Notes under the pieces: generated by a model
Databases searched by the model: none
Told to the model about the DNA's origin: nothing
What the model saw: only the letters and a program-made list of their open reading frames with translations
Shown: positions 7,578 to 14,093 of the stretch, piece after piece
Position numbering within the stretch: the first letter of the stretch is position 1
How the letters are laid out: every line of letters starts with the position of its first letter
Program-made: the position numbers and the translations under genes
Source of the DNA: CAKOSP01 sp964369625
GTDB lineage: Bacteria; Bacillota_I; Bacilli_A; RF39; UBA660
Length of the DNA stretch: 28,871 bases
NCBI GenBank assembly: GCA_964369625.1
Contig: CAYJFC010000016.1
Location: forward strand, 1 to 28,871
Direction: 5' to 3'

Positions 7578-7593
7578 TATAATGCATACATTA
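7567..7593 (+). promoter_or_regulatory. Putative mother-cell (SigK/SigE-like) promoter for cotE
   Basis: AC (7567-7568), 16 nt, CATACATTA (7585-7593). This matches CATAnnnTA (SigK) and also CATACAnT (SigE). cotE of Bacillus is transcribed by mother-cell sigma factors, which supports the call. Confidence 0.5.
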
Positions 7594-7613
7594 AATTAGG
7601 AAAGGTGATAAAT

Positions 7614-8123
7614 ATGTCAAGTTATAGAGAAATTGTTACAAAAGCAGTCATTGGAAAAGGGAAAAAAACCAGTAAAAGTGATTATACTATTGAAACAGAA
7701 GAATCTCCAAATACAGTATTAGGTTGCTGGATAATTAATCATAGTTTTAATGGTTTTAAGAAAAACGATACTATAGTTGTGGATGGATCATTTGATATTA
7801 ATGTATGGTATGCTCATAATAATGATTCAAAAACTAGTGTATGTACTAGAACTTTTAAATATGAAGAAGATATGAAAATGGACAAAGCTTCAAATACTAG
7901 TGACGTTACAGTTAGGTGTTTAAGACAACCAACAGTTACAAGTGTTGATATAAAAAATGGTATTGTTAATATTAGTATAGAAAAGGAAATGGGCGTTGAA
8001 CTAGTTGGAGATACAAAAGTTAAAATAAGTGTGGAAGATGAAGAAGATGACTATGTAGATTTAACAGTGCAAGAAGAAATTGATGAAGAATTAGATGAAA
8101 TAACAGACGATTACTTAAATTAA
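7614..8123 (+). CDS. cotE: Outer spore coat morphogenetic protein CotE
   Basis: CotE is made in the mother cell and organises the outer coat around the forespore. The 169-aa product matches CotE along its length: SYREIVTKAVIGKGKK at the start, VLGCWIINHSFNGFKK, the GSFDINVWYAHNNDSKTSV segment, and the very acidic C-terminus rich in Asp/Glu. Length is close to the usual 180 aa. ATG 7614 is chosen because AGGAAAGGTG precedes it and the family begins with M-S-x-Y-R-E-I; a longer in-frame extension from 7563 lacks a ribosome binding site and would overlap the promoter. It is monocistronic, with its own terminator, and diverges from the HIT-CapA operon. Its presence is the best single sign that the organism sporulates. 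Confidence 0.93.
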   Translation: MSSYREIVTKAVIGKGKKTSKSDYTIETEESPNTVLGCWIINHSFNGFKKNDTIVVDGSFDINVWYAHNNDSKTSVCTRTFKYEEDMKMDKASNTSDVTVRCLRQPTVTSVDIKNGIVNISIEKEMGVELVGDTKVKISVEDEEDDYVDLTVQEEIDEELDEITDDYLN

Positions 8124-8124
8124 G

Positions 8125-8150
8125 CGATGCTAAAGAGTATCGTTTTTTTT
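8125..8150 (+). terminator. Intrinsic terminator of cotE
   Basis: CGATGCT (8125-8131) pairs with AGTATCG (8136-8142), one G-U pair, AAAG loop, followed by eight T. The last two T are the start of the next promoter's -35. Confidence 0.85.
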
Positions 8151-8177
8151 GACAAAATTGATATGCAGTAGTAGAAT
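8149..8177 (+). promoter_or_regulatory. SigA-type promoter for the 260-aa membrane protein
   Basis: Perfect TTGACA (8149-8154), 17-nt spacer, TAGAAT (8172-8177). It abuts the U-tract of the cotE terminator. Confidence 0.8.
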
Positions 8178-8198
8178 ATTGAGCAGGAGAAAAGAAAT

Positions 8199-8981
8199 AT
8201 GAAAGATAAAGAAAAAGAATCAAAAATTAAAGAAATAAATCAAAAAGTCAAAAAATTACAAAAACCACTAATAGTTAGTAAAACTATCATTTTTAGTGCA
8301 GCGATGGCTATTGTAGTTTGGAATACAAGTAGTAAAGAACAACAAACTTTATTAAGTGATAAAAATGAAATATTTGGACATGAAATATCGTACACGTCAT
8401 CTTTTGAAGAAACTGAAGTTATGCCATCTAAAAATTATCCAAATGATCTTGAAAATTTAAATCAACTCCTTTTTTATGGAGAATTTGTTGAAAATGAAAA
8501 TGGAATGTATGAAAGAAAAATAGCTAAAATAAGCATTAATGATATAAATGTTACCAATTTAGAAAAATTAGTAAAAGATAATAATTTAGAAGAAATTATA
8601 GCAAATTTAAAAAATAACAATATAAATATTAGCGCTGTAGAATTAATAAATATTATAGAGCAAAATGATATATCTACTTTATTATCATATTTAGAAAATG
8701 TAAGTATTGACACTGAATATCGATATGAATTAACAGAAGAAGATATTAATACCAGTAATAAAATGCAATTATTAACTTATTCGTATAATGAAAATGAAGT
8801 ATTAATACATAATAAAACAGAAGAAGATATATATTGGGATAGATTAGCATATTTACTAAATATAGTAATATTATTAGGAATACCGGTATTAGTTGGGACT
8901 TTAATACAATCTACAGTAGCATCAGAGCGAATACAGTGTATAAAAACATTAAAAAGAGAAAAAAAAGAAATTAGAAAATAA
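8199..8981 (+). CDS. Membrane protein of unknown function with a large loop between two helices
   Basis: I do not recognise a family. The 260-aa product has a Lys/Glu-rich N-terminus (1-23), a first hydrophobic helix (about 25-42), a soluble, acidic, Asn-rich loop of about 170 residues that looks mostly helical with Leu/Ile heptads (about 110-165), and a second hydrophobic helix (about 214-240) followed by a basic tail ending in KTLKREKKEIRK. By the positive-inside rule both ends are cytoplasmic and the loop faces outside. It has its own strong promoter and a GAGCAGGAG ribosome binding site, and stands alone between cotE and another orphan. Nothing in it suggests an enzyme. Confidence 0.7.
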   Translation: MKDKEKESKIKEINQKVKKLQKPLIVSKTIIFSAAMAIVVWNTSSKEQQTLLSDKNEIFGHEISYTSSFEETEVMPSKNYPNDLENLNQLLFYGEFVENENGMYERKIAKISINDINVTNLEKLVKDNNLEEIIANLKNNNINISAVELINIIEQNDISTLLSYLENVSIDTEYRYELTEEDINTSNKMQLLTYSYNENEVLIHNKTEEDIYWDRLAYLLNIVILLGIPVLVGTLIQSTVASERIQCIKTLKREKKEIRK

Positions 8982-8996
8982 TTTTTTTTACAATAT

Positions 8997-9025
8997 TTGA
9001 ATAATTAATATTAATAAATTATAAT
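8997..9025 (+). promoter_or_regulatory. SigA-type promoter for the 238-aa helical protein
   Basis: TTGAAT (8997-9002), 17-nt spacer, perfect TATAAT (9020-9025), then GAGGTGGG as ribosome binding site before ATG 9045. Confidence 0.7.
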
Positions 9026-9044
9026 ATAGTGAGGTGGGAATTAA

Positions 9045-9761
9045 ATGAATGAATATGATATAGTAAATTCTATAGCAACTTTACTTAATCTTAAAAATAT
9101 ATTAACAGAAGAACAAATAAATGATTTTATAAATAAAATAGGTATAAAACTACTTGATAATAGTAATTCGGGTAATACTTTAGGAAGAACTAAAGAATCT
9201 ACTTTAATGCACTTTGAAAATTTTGTTGAATTTTTAAAAATAATAAATTGTACAGAAGAAGAAATTGTTAAAGTAATTTATGAAGAACCTACTCTTGTAA
9301 TGTATTCTATTGATGCAATTATAGAAAAATATTTTATTTTAAATTTAGTAAGTACTGATGAAAAGGTGAAAAAAGAATTTTTACTTAAATATGCAAAAGA
9401 ACTTATTAGAAATAGTCAATTAATTATAAGAAGATCTAAAATGCTTGAAAAATATGATTATCCAGAAAAGTATACATTTAAACTTTTATTTAGGAATACT
9501 ACTTCAGAATTTTTTAAAATATTTACAATAAGTGAAGCAATAGCAAATGAAGATGTAAATTCGAAAAAATATAAAAGTTATAAAAAGAAATATTATTATA
9601 AAAACTTTAAAAGCGATGAAAAAAATAAATTTAATGAAATATTAAATGAAATAGAAGTAAATGAAGATAGTATAAATGAAGTTATAAATCTTGAAATTAA
9701 TAAAGAATTAATAGAGTATTATTATATGAAAAAAACACGAAATGATGTTAACCGAAAATAG
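9045..9761 (+). CDS. All-helical protein of unknown function with mTERF-like repeats
   Basis: The 238-aa product is Lys/Glu/Asn-rich, soluble and apparently all alpha-helical. Residues about 55-135 read like consecutive helix-turn-helix repeats with the pattern FLKxx-x-TEEEIxKVIxxxPxLVxYSIxxIIEKxxxL, resembling the roughly 30-residue mTERF repeats of organellar nucleic-acid-binding proteins. A second, weaker unit follows around LLKYAKELIRNSQLIIRRSKMLEKY. The region 165-190 is a Tyr/Lys-rich basic patch. This likeness is by eye only and may be a generic helical repeat. It has its own promoter and ribosome binding site; its last codons lie in the palindrome that covers the rpsP promoter. Confidence 0.65.
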   Translation: MNEYDIVNSIATLLNLKNILTEEQINDFINKIGIKLLDNSNSGNTLGRTKESTLMHFENFVEFLKIINCTEEEIVKVIYEEPTLVMYSIDAIIEKYFILNLVSTDEKVKKEFLLKYAKELIRNSQLIIRRSKMLEKYDYPEKYTFKLLFRNTTSEFFKIFTISEAIANEDVNSKKYKSYKKKYYYKNFKSDEKNKFNEILNEIEVNEDSINEVINLEINKELIEYYYMKKTRNDVNRK

Positions 9762-9780
9762 TTGACACCATTTCGTGTTT
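9733..9780. repeat. 48-nt imperfect palindrome spanning a gene end and the rpsP promoter
   Basis: Outer arms AAACACGAAATG (9733-9744) and CATTTCGTGTTT (9769-9780) are a perfect 12-bp match. After one A/C mismatch, TGTTAAC (9746-9752) pairs with GTTGACA (9761-9767) with one U-G pair, around an 8-nt loop. The right half contains the -35 (9762-9767) and most of the spacer of the rpsP promoter. Only TTT follows, so terminator function would be weak. Confidence 0.85.
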
Positions 9781-9790
9781 ATGTTAAAAT
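9762..9790 (+). promoter_or_regulatory. SigA-type promoter for rpsP-khpA
   Basis: Perfect TTGACA (9762-9767), 17-nt spacer, TAAAAT (9785-9790). The -35 and spacer form the right arm of the palindrome at 9733-9780. Confidence 0.75.
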
Positions 9791-9821
9791 AACTATAACT
9801 TAAAGAAAGGAAGGAAATATT

Positions 9822-10088
9822 ATGGCAGTTAAATTAAGACTAAAAAAAATGGGTTCAAAGAAAAAACCTTTTTATAGAATTGTAGCAGCAGATGCTAAAA
9901 GTCCAAGAGACGGTAGATTCATTGAAACAGTTGGAACTTATGATCCTATTAAAGCTGATGCTCCAGTAGCATTAGATAAAGAAAAAGCTATTAAATGGCT
10001 AAGAAATGGTGCTCAACCAACAGATACAGTAAAATCTATTCTTAAAAAAGAAGGTATTACTAAAGAATCTTTAAAAGAAGGTAAATAA
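9822..10088 (+). CDS. rpsP: 30S ribosomal protein S16
   Basis: The 88-aa protein has the S16 signature start AVKLRLKKMGSKKKPFYRIV followed by ADAKSPRDGRFIETVGTYDP. S16 binds 16S rRNA and is needed for 30S assembly. It carries an AGGAAGGAAA ribosome binding site and precedes khpA by 2 nt, the same rpsP-KH-protein pairing found in Bacillus (rpsP-ylqC). In Bacillus this pair follows ffh; here ffh is absent and ftsY-ylxM lie about 10 kb downstream. Confidence 0.97.
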   Translation: MAVKLRLKKMGSKKKPFYRIVAADAKSPRDGRFIETVGTYDPIKADAPVALDKEKAIKWLRNGAQPTDTVKSILKKEGITKESLKEGK

Positions 10089-10090
10089 TT

Positions 10091-10336
10091 ATGAATATGG
10101 TAGAGTATACTGAATTTTTAGTAAAAAGTATATGTAAAAACCCAGATATGGTTAAAGTTTCATCTTTTGAAACAGAAGACAAAGGTTTAATGCTAGAAAT
10201 AATAGTTCATGAAGATGATAAAGCAGCTGTTATCGGAAGAAGTGGTCACACTGTATCGGCTCTTAGAACATTAATTCAAGCAAAAAACTACATTGATGGT
10301 AAACCAAAAGTAAAATTAAATATAGACTCATTTTAA
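10091..10336 (+). CDS. khpA: KH-domain RNA-binding protein KhpA (YlqC family)
   Basis: KhpA is a small single-KH RNA chaperone that usually works with KhpB/Jag. The 81-aa product is one KH domain: an N-terminal VEYTEFLVKSICKNPDMVKV helix-strand, then the GxxG loop in VIGRSGHTVSALRTLIQA (G at 53 and 56), and a final basic strand. It starts 2 nt after rpsP and its stop codon lies in the loop of the operon's terminator. Confidence 0.92.
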   Translation: MNMVEYTEFLVKSICKNPDMVKVSSFETEDKGLMLEIIVHEDDKAAVIGRSGHTVSALRTLIQAKNYIDGKPKVKLNIDSF

Positions 10337-10347
10337 TGAGTTTTTTT
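10326..10347 (+). terminator. Intrinsic terminator of rpsP-khpA
   Basis: ACTCAT (10326-10331) pairs with ATGAGT (10336-10341) around TTTA, followed by a run of T. The stem overlaps the last khpA codons. Confidence 0.8.
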
Positions 10348-10348
10348 C

Positions 10349-10377
10349 TTGACATAAAAAATATTAAGAGTTATCCT
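10349..10377 (+). promoter_or_regulatory. SigA-type promoter for the 99-aa protein
   Basis: Perfect TTGACA (10349-10354), 17-nt spacer, TATCCT (10372-10377, 4/6). It directly follows the khpA terminator. The AGGAGTGG ribosome binding site is only a few bases downstream, so the leader is very short. Confidence 0.6.
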
Positions 10378-10395
10378 AAAATTAGGAGTGGTAAT

Positions 10396-10695
10396 ATGAA
10401 CAATAATAGAATTAAAAGAAGTGATTTAGTAGATTTATTAAATGCAATTAGTAATAATCAGGTAGTGTACAATGGTTTGATGTATAAAGCTATATTATCA
10501 AATAATTCTAAAAGTATATATGATTATAGCAAAATAATACAAGGATTAGAATCATATAAAAATTTTATTAATGTATATGGTTTAGATATTAATAAAGAAT
10601 TGTATCAAAAGTGTCTAGAATATTTAAGTAGTATAGAAGTAAGAGATAATTTTATGGAGTACTATGAAGAATCAAATGGTATATTAATTAAATAA
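10396..10695 (+). CDS. Small helical protein of unknown function
   Basis: A 99-aa soluble protein, begins MNNNRIKRSDLVDLLNA and is predicted all-helical, with a Tyr/Asn/Ser-rich middle (SKSIYDYSKIIQGLESYKNF). ATG 10396 is chosen because AGGAGTGG lies just upstream; a longer in-frame version from 10336 would start inside the khpA terminator and promoter. I recognise no family. It is probably its own transcription unit. Confidence 0.65.
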   Translation: MNNNRIKRSDLVDLLNAISNNQVVYNGLMYKAILSNNSKSIYDYSKIIQGLESYKNFINVYGLDINKELYQKCLEYLSSIEVRDNFMEYYEESNGILIK

Positions 10696-10721
10696 AACTT
10701 TATTTTCAAATAAAAATAGTA

Positions 10722-10727
10722 TATAAT
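10722..10727 (+). promoter_or_regulatory. Probable -10 element for the prepilin-like gene
   Basis: Perfect TATAAT 20 nt before the ATG at 10747, but the sequence 17 nt upstream of it (TTTATT) is a poor -35. Transcription may instead read through from the preceding gene. Confidence 0.35.
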
Positions 10728-10746
10728 TATTATTAGGAGATAATAT

Positions 10747-11112
10747 ATGAATAATAAAGGATTTACAACAATTGAACTTTTGGTAGTTTTAGGTATATTT
10801 TCAATAGTATATTTTGCCGGAGTAGTAAATTTTACATATGCATTTGAAACGGATGAAATAGAAGTAGCATATGATCATACCATTAACTTAATTGAACTAC
10901 AAGCTAAAGAATACGCTCTAAATAATCAAAATATATTTGAAACGGATACTGTAGTATATGTTTATGTTAAAGATTTAATTGAATATAATTACTTAGCTGC
11001 TGAAAATGGTATTATAATAGATCCAAGAGAAACAAATAAAAATTTAAATGATATTAAAATAAAATTAGAAAAAAATGGAGAAAATATAAGTAGTAGTATA
11101 GTTGAAATTTAA
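10747..11112 (+). CDS. Type IV prepilin-like protein with N-terminal methylation motif
   Basis: The 121-aa protein starts MNNKG-FTTIELLVVLGIFSIV, a class III signal: a short basic leader, cleavage after Gly5, mature Phe1 and the conserved Glu5, then a hydrophobic helix. This is the type IV pilin / pseudopilin (ComGC, ComGD or GspH-like) N-terminus. The helix is followed by an amphipathic continuation and a small polar C-terminal domain (about 45-121) of no recognised type, short and without the Cys pair seen in some ComG pilins. No prepilin peptidase, assembly ATPase or other comG genes are in the window, so it is a solitary minor pilin whose machinery must be elsewhere. Confidence 0.8.
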   Translation: MNNKGFTTIELLVVLGIFSIVYFAGVVNFTYAFETDEIEVAYDHTINLIELQAKEYALNNQNIFETDTVVYVYVKDLIEYNYLAAENGIIIDPRETNKNLNDIKIKLEKNGENISSSIVEI

Positions 11113-11197
11113 TTGTAAATATACTGTAAAAAATTGACTCCAAATGAATTGTTTATGAATTATTGTAGTAAAATAATATTGTAAGGAGTGGTTGCAA

Positions 11198-11401
11198 GTG
11201 TTATATCCATCAATAGATAAATTATTAACTATAGTAGACTCTAAATATAAATTAGTTCATGTTACTTCGAAAAGAAGTAAACAAATGTTAGAACATAATC
11301 ATTATCAAATGAAGGAAAATGAATATTCTAATAAAAAAGAACTTGGAAGAGCTATGGAAGAATTAAATAGTGATATGATAAAATTAATAGAAAATGAATA
11401 A
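11198..11401 (+). CDS. rpoZ: RNA polymerase omega subunit
   Basis: Omega binds the beta-prime subunit and assists RNA polymerase assembly. The 67-aa product begins MLYPSIDKLLTIVDSKYKLV, a clear omega start, followed by VTSKRSKQML and the C-terminal KKELGRAMEELN, which correspond to the family's A-x-R-A and G-x-A-x-E-E blocks. GTG at 11198 is chosen: AAGGAG (11183-11188) is 9 nt upstream, and the preceding in-frame TTG at 11192 is too close to the ribosome binding site. It stands alone here, not next to gmk as in many Firmicutes, and gmk is not visible in the window. Confidence 0.88.
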   Translation: MLYPSIDKLLTIVDSKYKLVHVTSKRSKQMLEHNHYQMKENEYSNKKELGRAMEELNSDMIKLIENE

Positions 11402-11416
11402 ATTTTCGCAAAATGC

Positions 11417-11445
11417 TTGATTATTTAAATTTAATATGTTAAAAT
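11417..11445 (+). promoter_or_regulatory. Promoter for tRNA-Ala
   Basis: TTGATT (11417-11422), 17-nt spacer, TGT-TAAAAT extended -10 (11440-11445). Transcription should begin about 6 nt before the mature 5' end of the tRNA. Confidence 0.75.
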
Positions 11446-11457
11446 AATTTTGCTTTT

Positions 11458-11534
11458 GGGGAATTAGCTCAGTTGGCTAGAGCACCTGCCTTGCACGCAG
11501 GGGGTCAAGGGTTCGAGTCCCTTATTCTCCACCA
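11458..11534 (+). tRNA. tRNA-Ala (anticodon UGC), CCA encoded
   Basis: A full 77-nt cloverleaf. The acceptor stem GGGGAAT/ATTCTCC contains the G3-U70 pair that identifies tRNA-Ala. The D-stem is GCTC/GAGC, the anticodon stem CCTGC/GCAGG with loop CTTGCAC (anticodon TGC), and the T-stem AAGGG/CCCTT with TTCGAGT. The 3' CCA is encoded. It has its own promoter and terminator, so it is a single-tRNA unit. Confidence 0.98.
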
Positions 11535-11545
11535 TAAAGTATATT

Positions 11546-11569
11546 AAACGCAAAAATTGCGTTTTTTTT
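11546..11569 (+). terminator. Intrinsic terminator of tRNA-Ala
   Basis: AAACGCAA (11546-11553) pairs with TTGCGTTT (11557-11564) around AAA, followed by T to 11569. Confidence 0.85.
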
Positions 11570-11587
11570 AATACCAGGGGGAATAAA

Positions 11588-12754
11588 ATGTTTTTGTTAG
11601 AACAAATCAATAATAAACATAATAAAAGCCATGAATATACACATAGTATAATAATAAATTACATAAATAATAATGGTGATTTAGATGAATTAGAAGATAT
11701 ATTTACATTTATAATTAGTAAACTAAAAGTAGGTCAATTAAATTATGTTCTTGACATAATGAGTACTAATTCAAAAACAAAATATATTATTTTAAAAAAT
11801 GCAGAATATATAATAAATTTAATGTCCAATGAAAGAAATTATTCTTTTGAATTGGTAAGTCATTTTCTAGATTTAATAAAAAAAGACATCACTGATACTA
11901 CAGTAATTAAAAACATTTGTAATTTATTAATTTACAAACATTATTTTCATATTAAAAATTATGTTTGTTTATACAATAGATTTATTTTAAATACAACTGA
12001 TTTTGATGAAATGAAATCGTATTTTTGTGATATTTATCAAAAAGAAAAAAAGAAAATTTTAAAAGAGAATATTTTAAATATGATATACTTTATCCCTGAA
12101 GATTATGAAGAAAAATTAGAAAATATAAATAAAATAAATGAAAATATACATGCTAATTTTGATGAAATATATCAATTGTTTTTTGCAGAATTAATTGATG
12201 GAATTTTAAAAGATGAAAATAAAACAATAATAGATTTACATTATTTAGATGAAGGAGGATATTCTAAAGTTTTTGTAGTAGGTGAAAAAATTTTAAAAAT
12301 AGGGTCAACTAGATATACACATAATATTCCAAATTCAAAATTATTTCTTCAACCATTTTTACGACTTGATTTAAAAACATTACATGCATGTGTAGAAATT
12401 ACAACAAAAGTAAAAACGTATGATATAAAAATAGATGAACAAAAATTATATGAATATTATAAACAGTTAAGAAATGAAGGTATAGTATGGTTTGATCCTA
12501 AAATGGATAACGTAGGAGAACTTATAATGCCAAATAATGTTTTATATAAAAATAAAGTAATTAATATAAATCAAAAATATAATGGATTTGATAAGAATAT
12601 CGATGATATATTATTACCAGGAGAAATAGTTATATGTGACTTAGATGCTTTTGCTATTGCGGATAATTTTGATTTTGATGATGATGAAGTTAATTACAGA
12701 TGTCTTAATTTTGAATCTAAATATCAAAGAGAATTAAAAAAAGAAATGCATTAA
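11588..12754 (+). CDS. Divergent protein-kinase-like protein with N-terminal helical domain
   Basis: The 388-aa protein has a helical N-terminal half (about 1-205) of no recognised family. The C-terminal half carries the landmarks of a kinase fold in the right order: a Gly-rich loop in LDEGGYSKVFVVG (220-232), a candidate beta3 Lys in ILKIG (K237), a catalytic-loop-like WFDPKMDN (D303, K305, N308 = DxKxxN as in eukaryotic-type kinases) and a metal-binding DLDAF (351-355) in the DFG position. A long insert separates the loop and the catalytic motif from normal lobes, and the preceding HRD His/Arg is missing (V-W-F). Substrate is unknown; phosphotransferase or AMPylation-type activity, or pseudokinase, are all possible. 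It has a good AGGGGG ribosome binding site and follows the tRNA terminator. Confidence 0.6.
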   Translation: MFLLEQINNKHNKSHEYTHSIIINYINNNGDLDELEDIFTFIISKLKVGQLNYVLDIMSTNSKTKYIILKNAEYIINLMSNERNYSFELVSHFLDLIKKDITDTTVIKNICNLLIYKHYFHIKNYVCLYNRFILNTTDFDEMKSYFCDIYQKEKKKILKENILNMIYFIPEDYEEKLENINKINENIHANFDEIYQLFFAELIDGILKDENKTIIDLHYLDEGGYSKVFVVGEKILKIGSTRYTHNIPNSKLFLQPFLRLDLKTLHACVEITTKVKTYDIKIDEQKLYEYYKQLRNEGIVWFDPKMDNVGELIMPNNVLYKNKVININQKYNGFDKNIDDILLPGEIVICDLDAFAIADNFDFDDDEVNYRCLNFESKYQRELKKEMH

Positions 12755-12766
12755 TATGCTTTTTTT
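12744..12766 (+). terminator. Weak intrinsic terminator after the kinase-like gene
   Basis: GCAT (12748-12751) pairs with ATGC (12756-12759) around TAAT, with flanking A/T pairs after one mismatch and then T7. The hairpin overlaps the stop codon. Confidence 0.4.
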
Positions 12767-12767
12767 C

Positions 12768-12796
12768 TTGTTTTAAATTCTAATATTTATTATAAT
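12768..12796 (+). promoter_or_regulatory. SigA-type promoter for dnaB-dnaI
   Basis: TTGTTT (12768-12773), 17-nt spacer, perfect TATAAT (12791-12796), followed by GAAAGGA as ribosome binding site. Confidence 0.7.
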
Positions 12797-12821
12797 AAGT
12801 GTACATGAAAGGAATATATTT

Positions 12822-14093
12822 ATGAGTATGATTACACTTTTACCAGCAGATACATATAAAGTTATAAATAAAACTATTCTTACTGATTTTGATCAGAAAA
12901 TATTAATTTCTTTTTATGAACCAATTATAGGACCTATAGCAACTAGTTTATATTTAACTTTATGGCATGATTTGGAAACGTTGGAACTTTTTAGTCGTAA
13001 ACTTAATCATCACCATTTAATGAGTATTTTAAAAAGTAATTTAGATATAGTTAAATCTTCAAGAGAGTCATTAGAATCAGTGGGACTTATAAAAACATAT
13101 ATTAGACAAGGTGAAGTTAATGATTATATCTTTGAACTTTTTTCACCTCTATCGCCTTTAGAATTTTTTTCTCATCCAGTATTAAATATTGTTTTATATA
13201 ATAATGTTGGTAGAGATGAATATGAAAGATTAAAATTAATGTATCAAAAAATAAAAATTGATAAAAAAGAATACGTAGAAATAACAAAAGTTTTAGATGA
13301 AGTATATGAAAGCGGTAATTTTAATGGAACTGACGATATTAGAGAAAGAAAATTAAATCCTGTAAGTGTTTCTAAAACAATGGACTTTGATTTATTAATA
13401 AGTTCTATACCAAGTGGTATAATTAATGAAAAAACTTTTAATAAAAAAAATAAGGAATTAATAAATTTACTTTCTTTTATATATAATATTGATACTACTA
13501 AAATGGCAGAAATAATTAGAAGTGTATTAAATGAATTTGGTATGATAGATAAAAATGAATTAAGAATAGCTACAAGAAAATCATATCAATTTAGTAATAA
13601 TGCTTTACCTACATTAATATATAGATCACAGCCAGAATATTTAAAAAGTCCAAATGGTGATAACTCTATGAAAGGCAAAATTATTGCTCTTTTTGAAAAT
13701 ACTACACCGTACGACTTTATAAAAGGTAAAAATGGGGGCGTTAAACCTACTAATAGAGATTTGAAAATATTAGAGATGTTGTTAATAGATTTAGAGTTAA
13801 TGCCTGCTGTAGTAAATGTTTTAGTTGATTATGTGTTAAGAAAAAATAATAATAAACTTACAAATGCTTACGTTGAAACAATAGCTTCACAGTGGAAAAG
13901 AGCAGGGCTTACAACAGCTAAGGATGCAATGTTATTTGCAGAAAAAGAGCATAAAAAAATCTCTAAAAAAGCAATATCTGTAAAGAAAAATGTTGCTAAA
14001 ATACCAGTATGGTTTGATGAAAAATTAGAAAAAGAAGAAGTTTCTAAAGAAGAAGAAAATGAACTTAAAGATTTATTAAAGGAGTTTAGGTAA
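12822..14093 (+). CDS. dnaB: Replication initiation and membrane attachment protein DnaB (Bacillus type)
   Basis: Bacillus-type DnaB is a helicase-loading primosome protein; it is not the replicative helicase. The 423-aa product has an N-terminal winged-helix region (about 1-150, starting MSMITLLPADTYKV), a middle linker, and a C-terminal DnaD-like domain (about 290-375) carrying the diagnostic YxxxIxxxW motif as YVETIASQW (350-358). The charged C-terminal tail is Lys/Glu-rich. The gene overlaps dnaI by one base (TAATG), the classical dnaB-dnaI order, so both loaders are made together. Upstream nrdR, common in Bacillus, is absent. Confidence 0.9.
   Translation: MSMITLLPADTYKVINKTILTDFDQKILISFYEPIIGPIATSLYLTLWHDLETLELFSRKLNHHHLMSILKSNLDIVKSSRESLESVGLIKTYIRQGEVNDYIFELFSPLSPLEFFSHPVLNIVLYNNVGRDEYERLKLMYQKIKIDKKEYVEITKVLDEVYESGNFNGTDDIRERKLNPVSVSKTMDFDLLISSIPSGIINEKTFNKKNKELINLLSFIYNIDTTKMAEIIRSVLNEFGMIDKNELRIATRKSYQFSNNALPTLIYRSQPEYLKSPNGDNSMKGKIIALFENTTPYDFIKGKNGGVKPTNRDLKILEMLLIDLELMPAVVNVLVDYVLRKNNNKLTNAYVETIASQWKRAGLTTAKDAMLFAEKEHKKISKKAISVKKNVAKIPVWFDEKLEKEEVSKEEENELKDLLKEFR

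Noticed and set aside
10336..10395. Longer N-terminus for the 99-aa protein starting at 10336.
   Set aside because: That extension is encoded by the khpA terminator and the TTGACA promoter, and there is no ribosome binding site before it.
11134..11139. TTGACT as the -35 of an rpoZ promoter.
   Set aside because: No acceptable -10 lies 16-18 nt downstream (GAATTA at 17), and the later TAAAAT at 11169 would leave almost no leader before the ribosome binding site.
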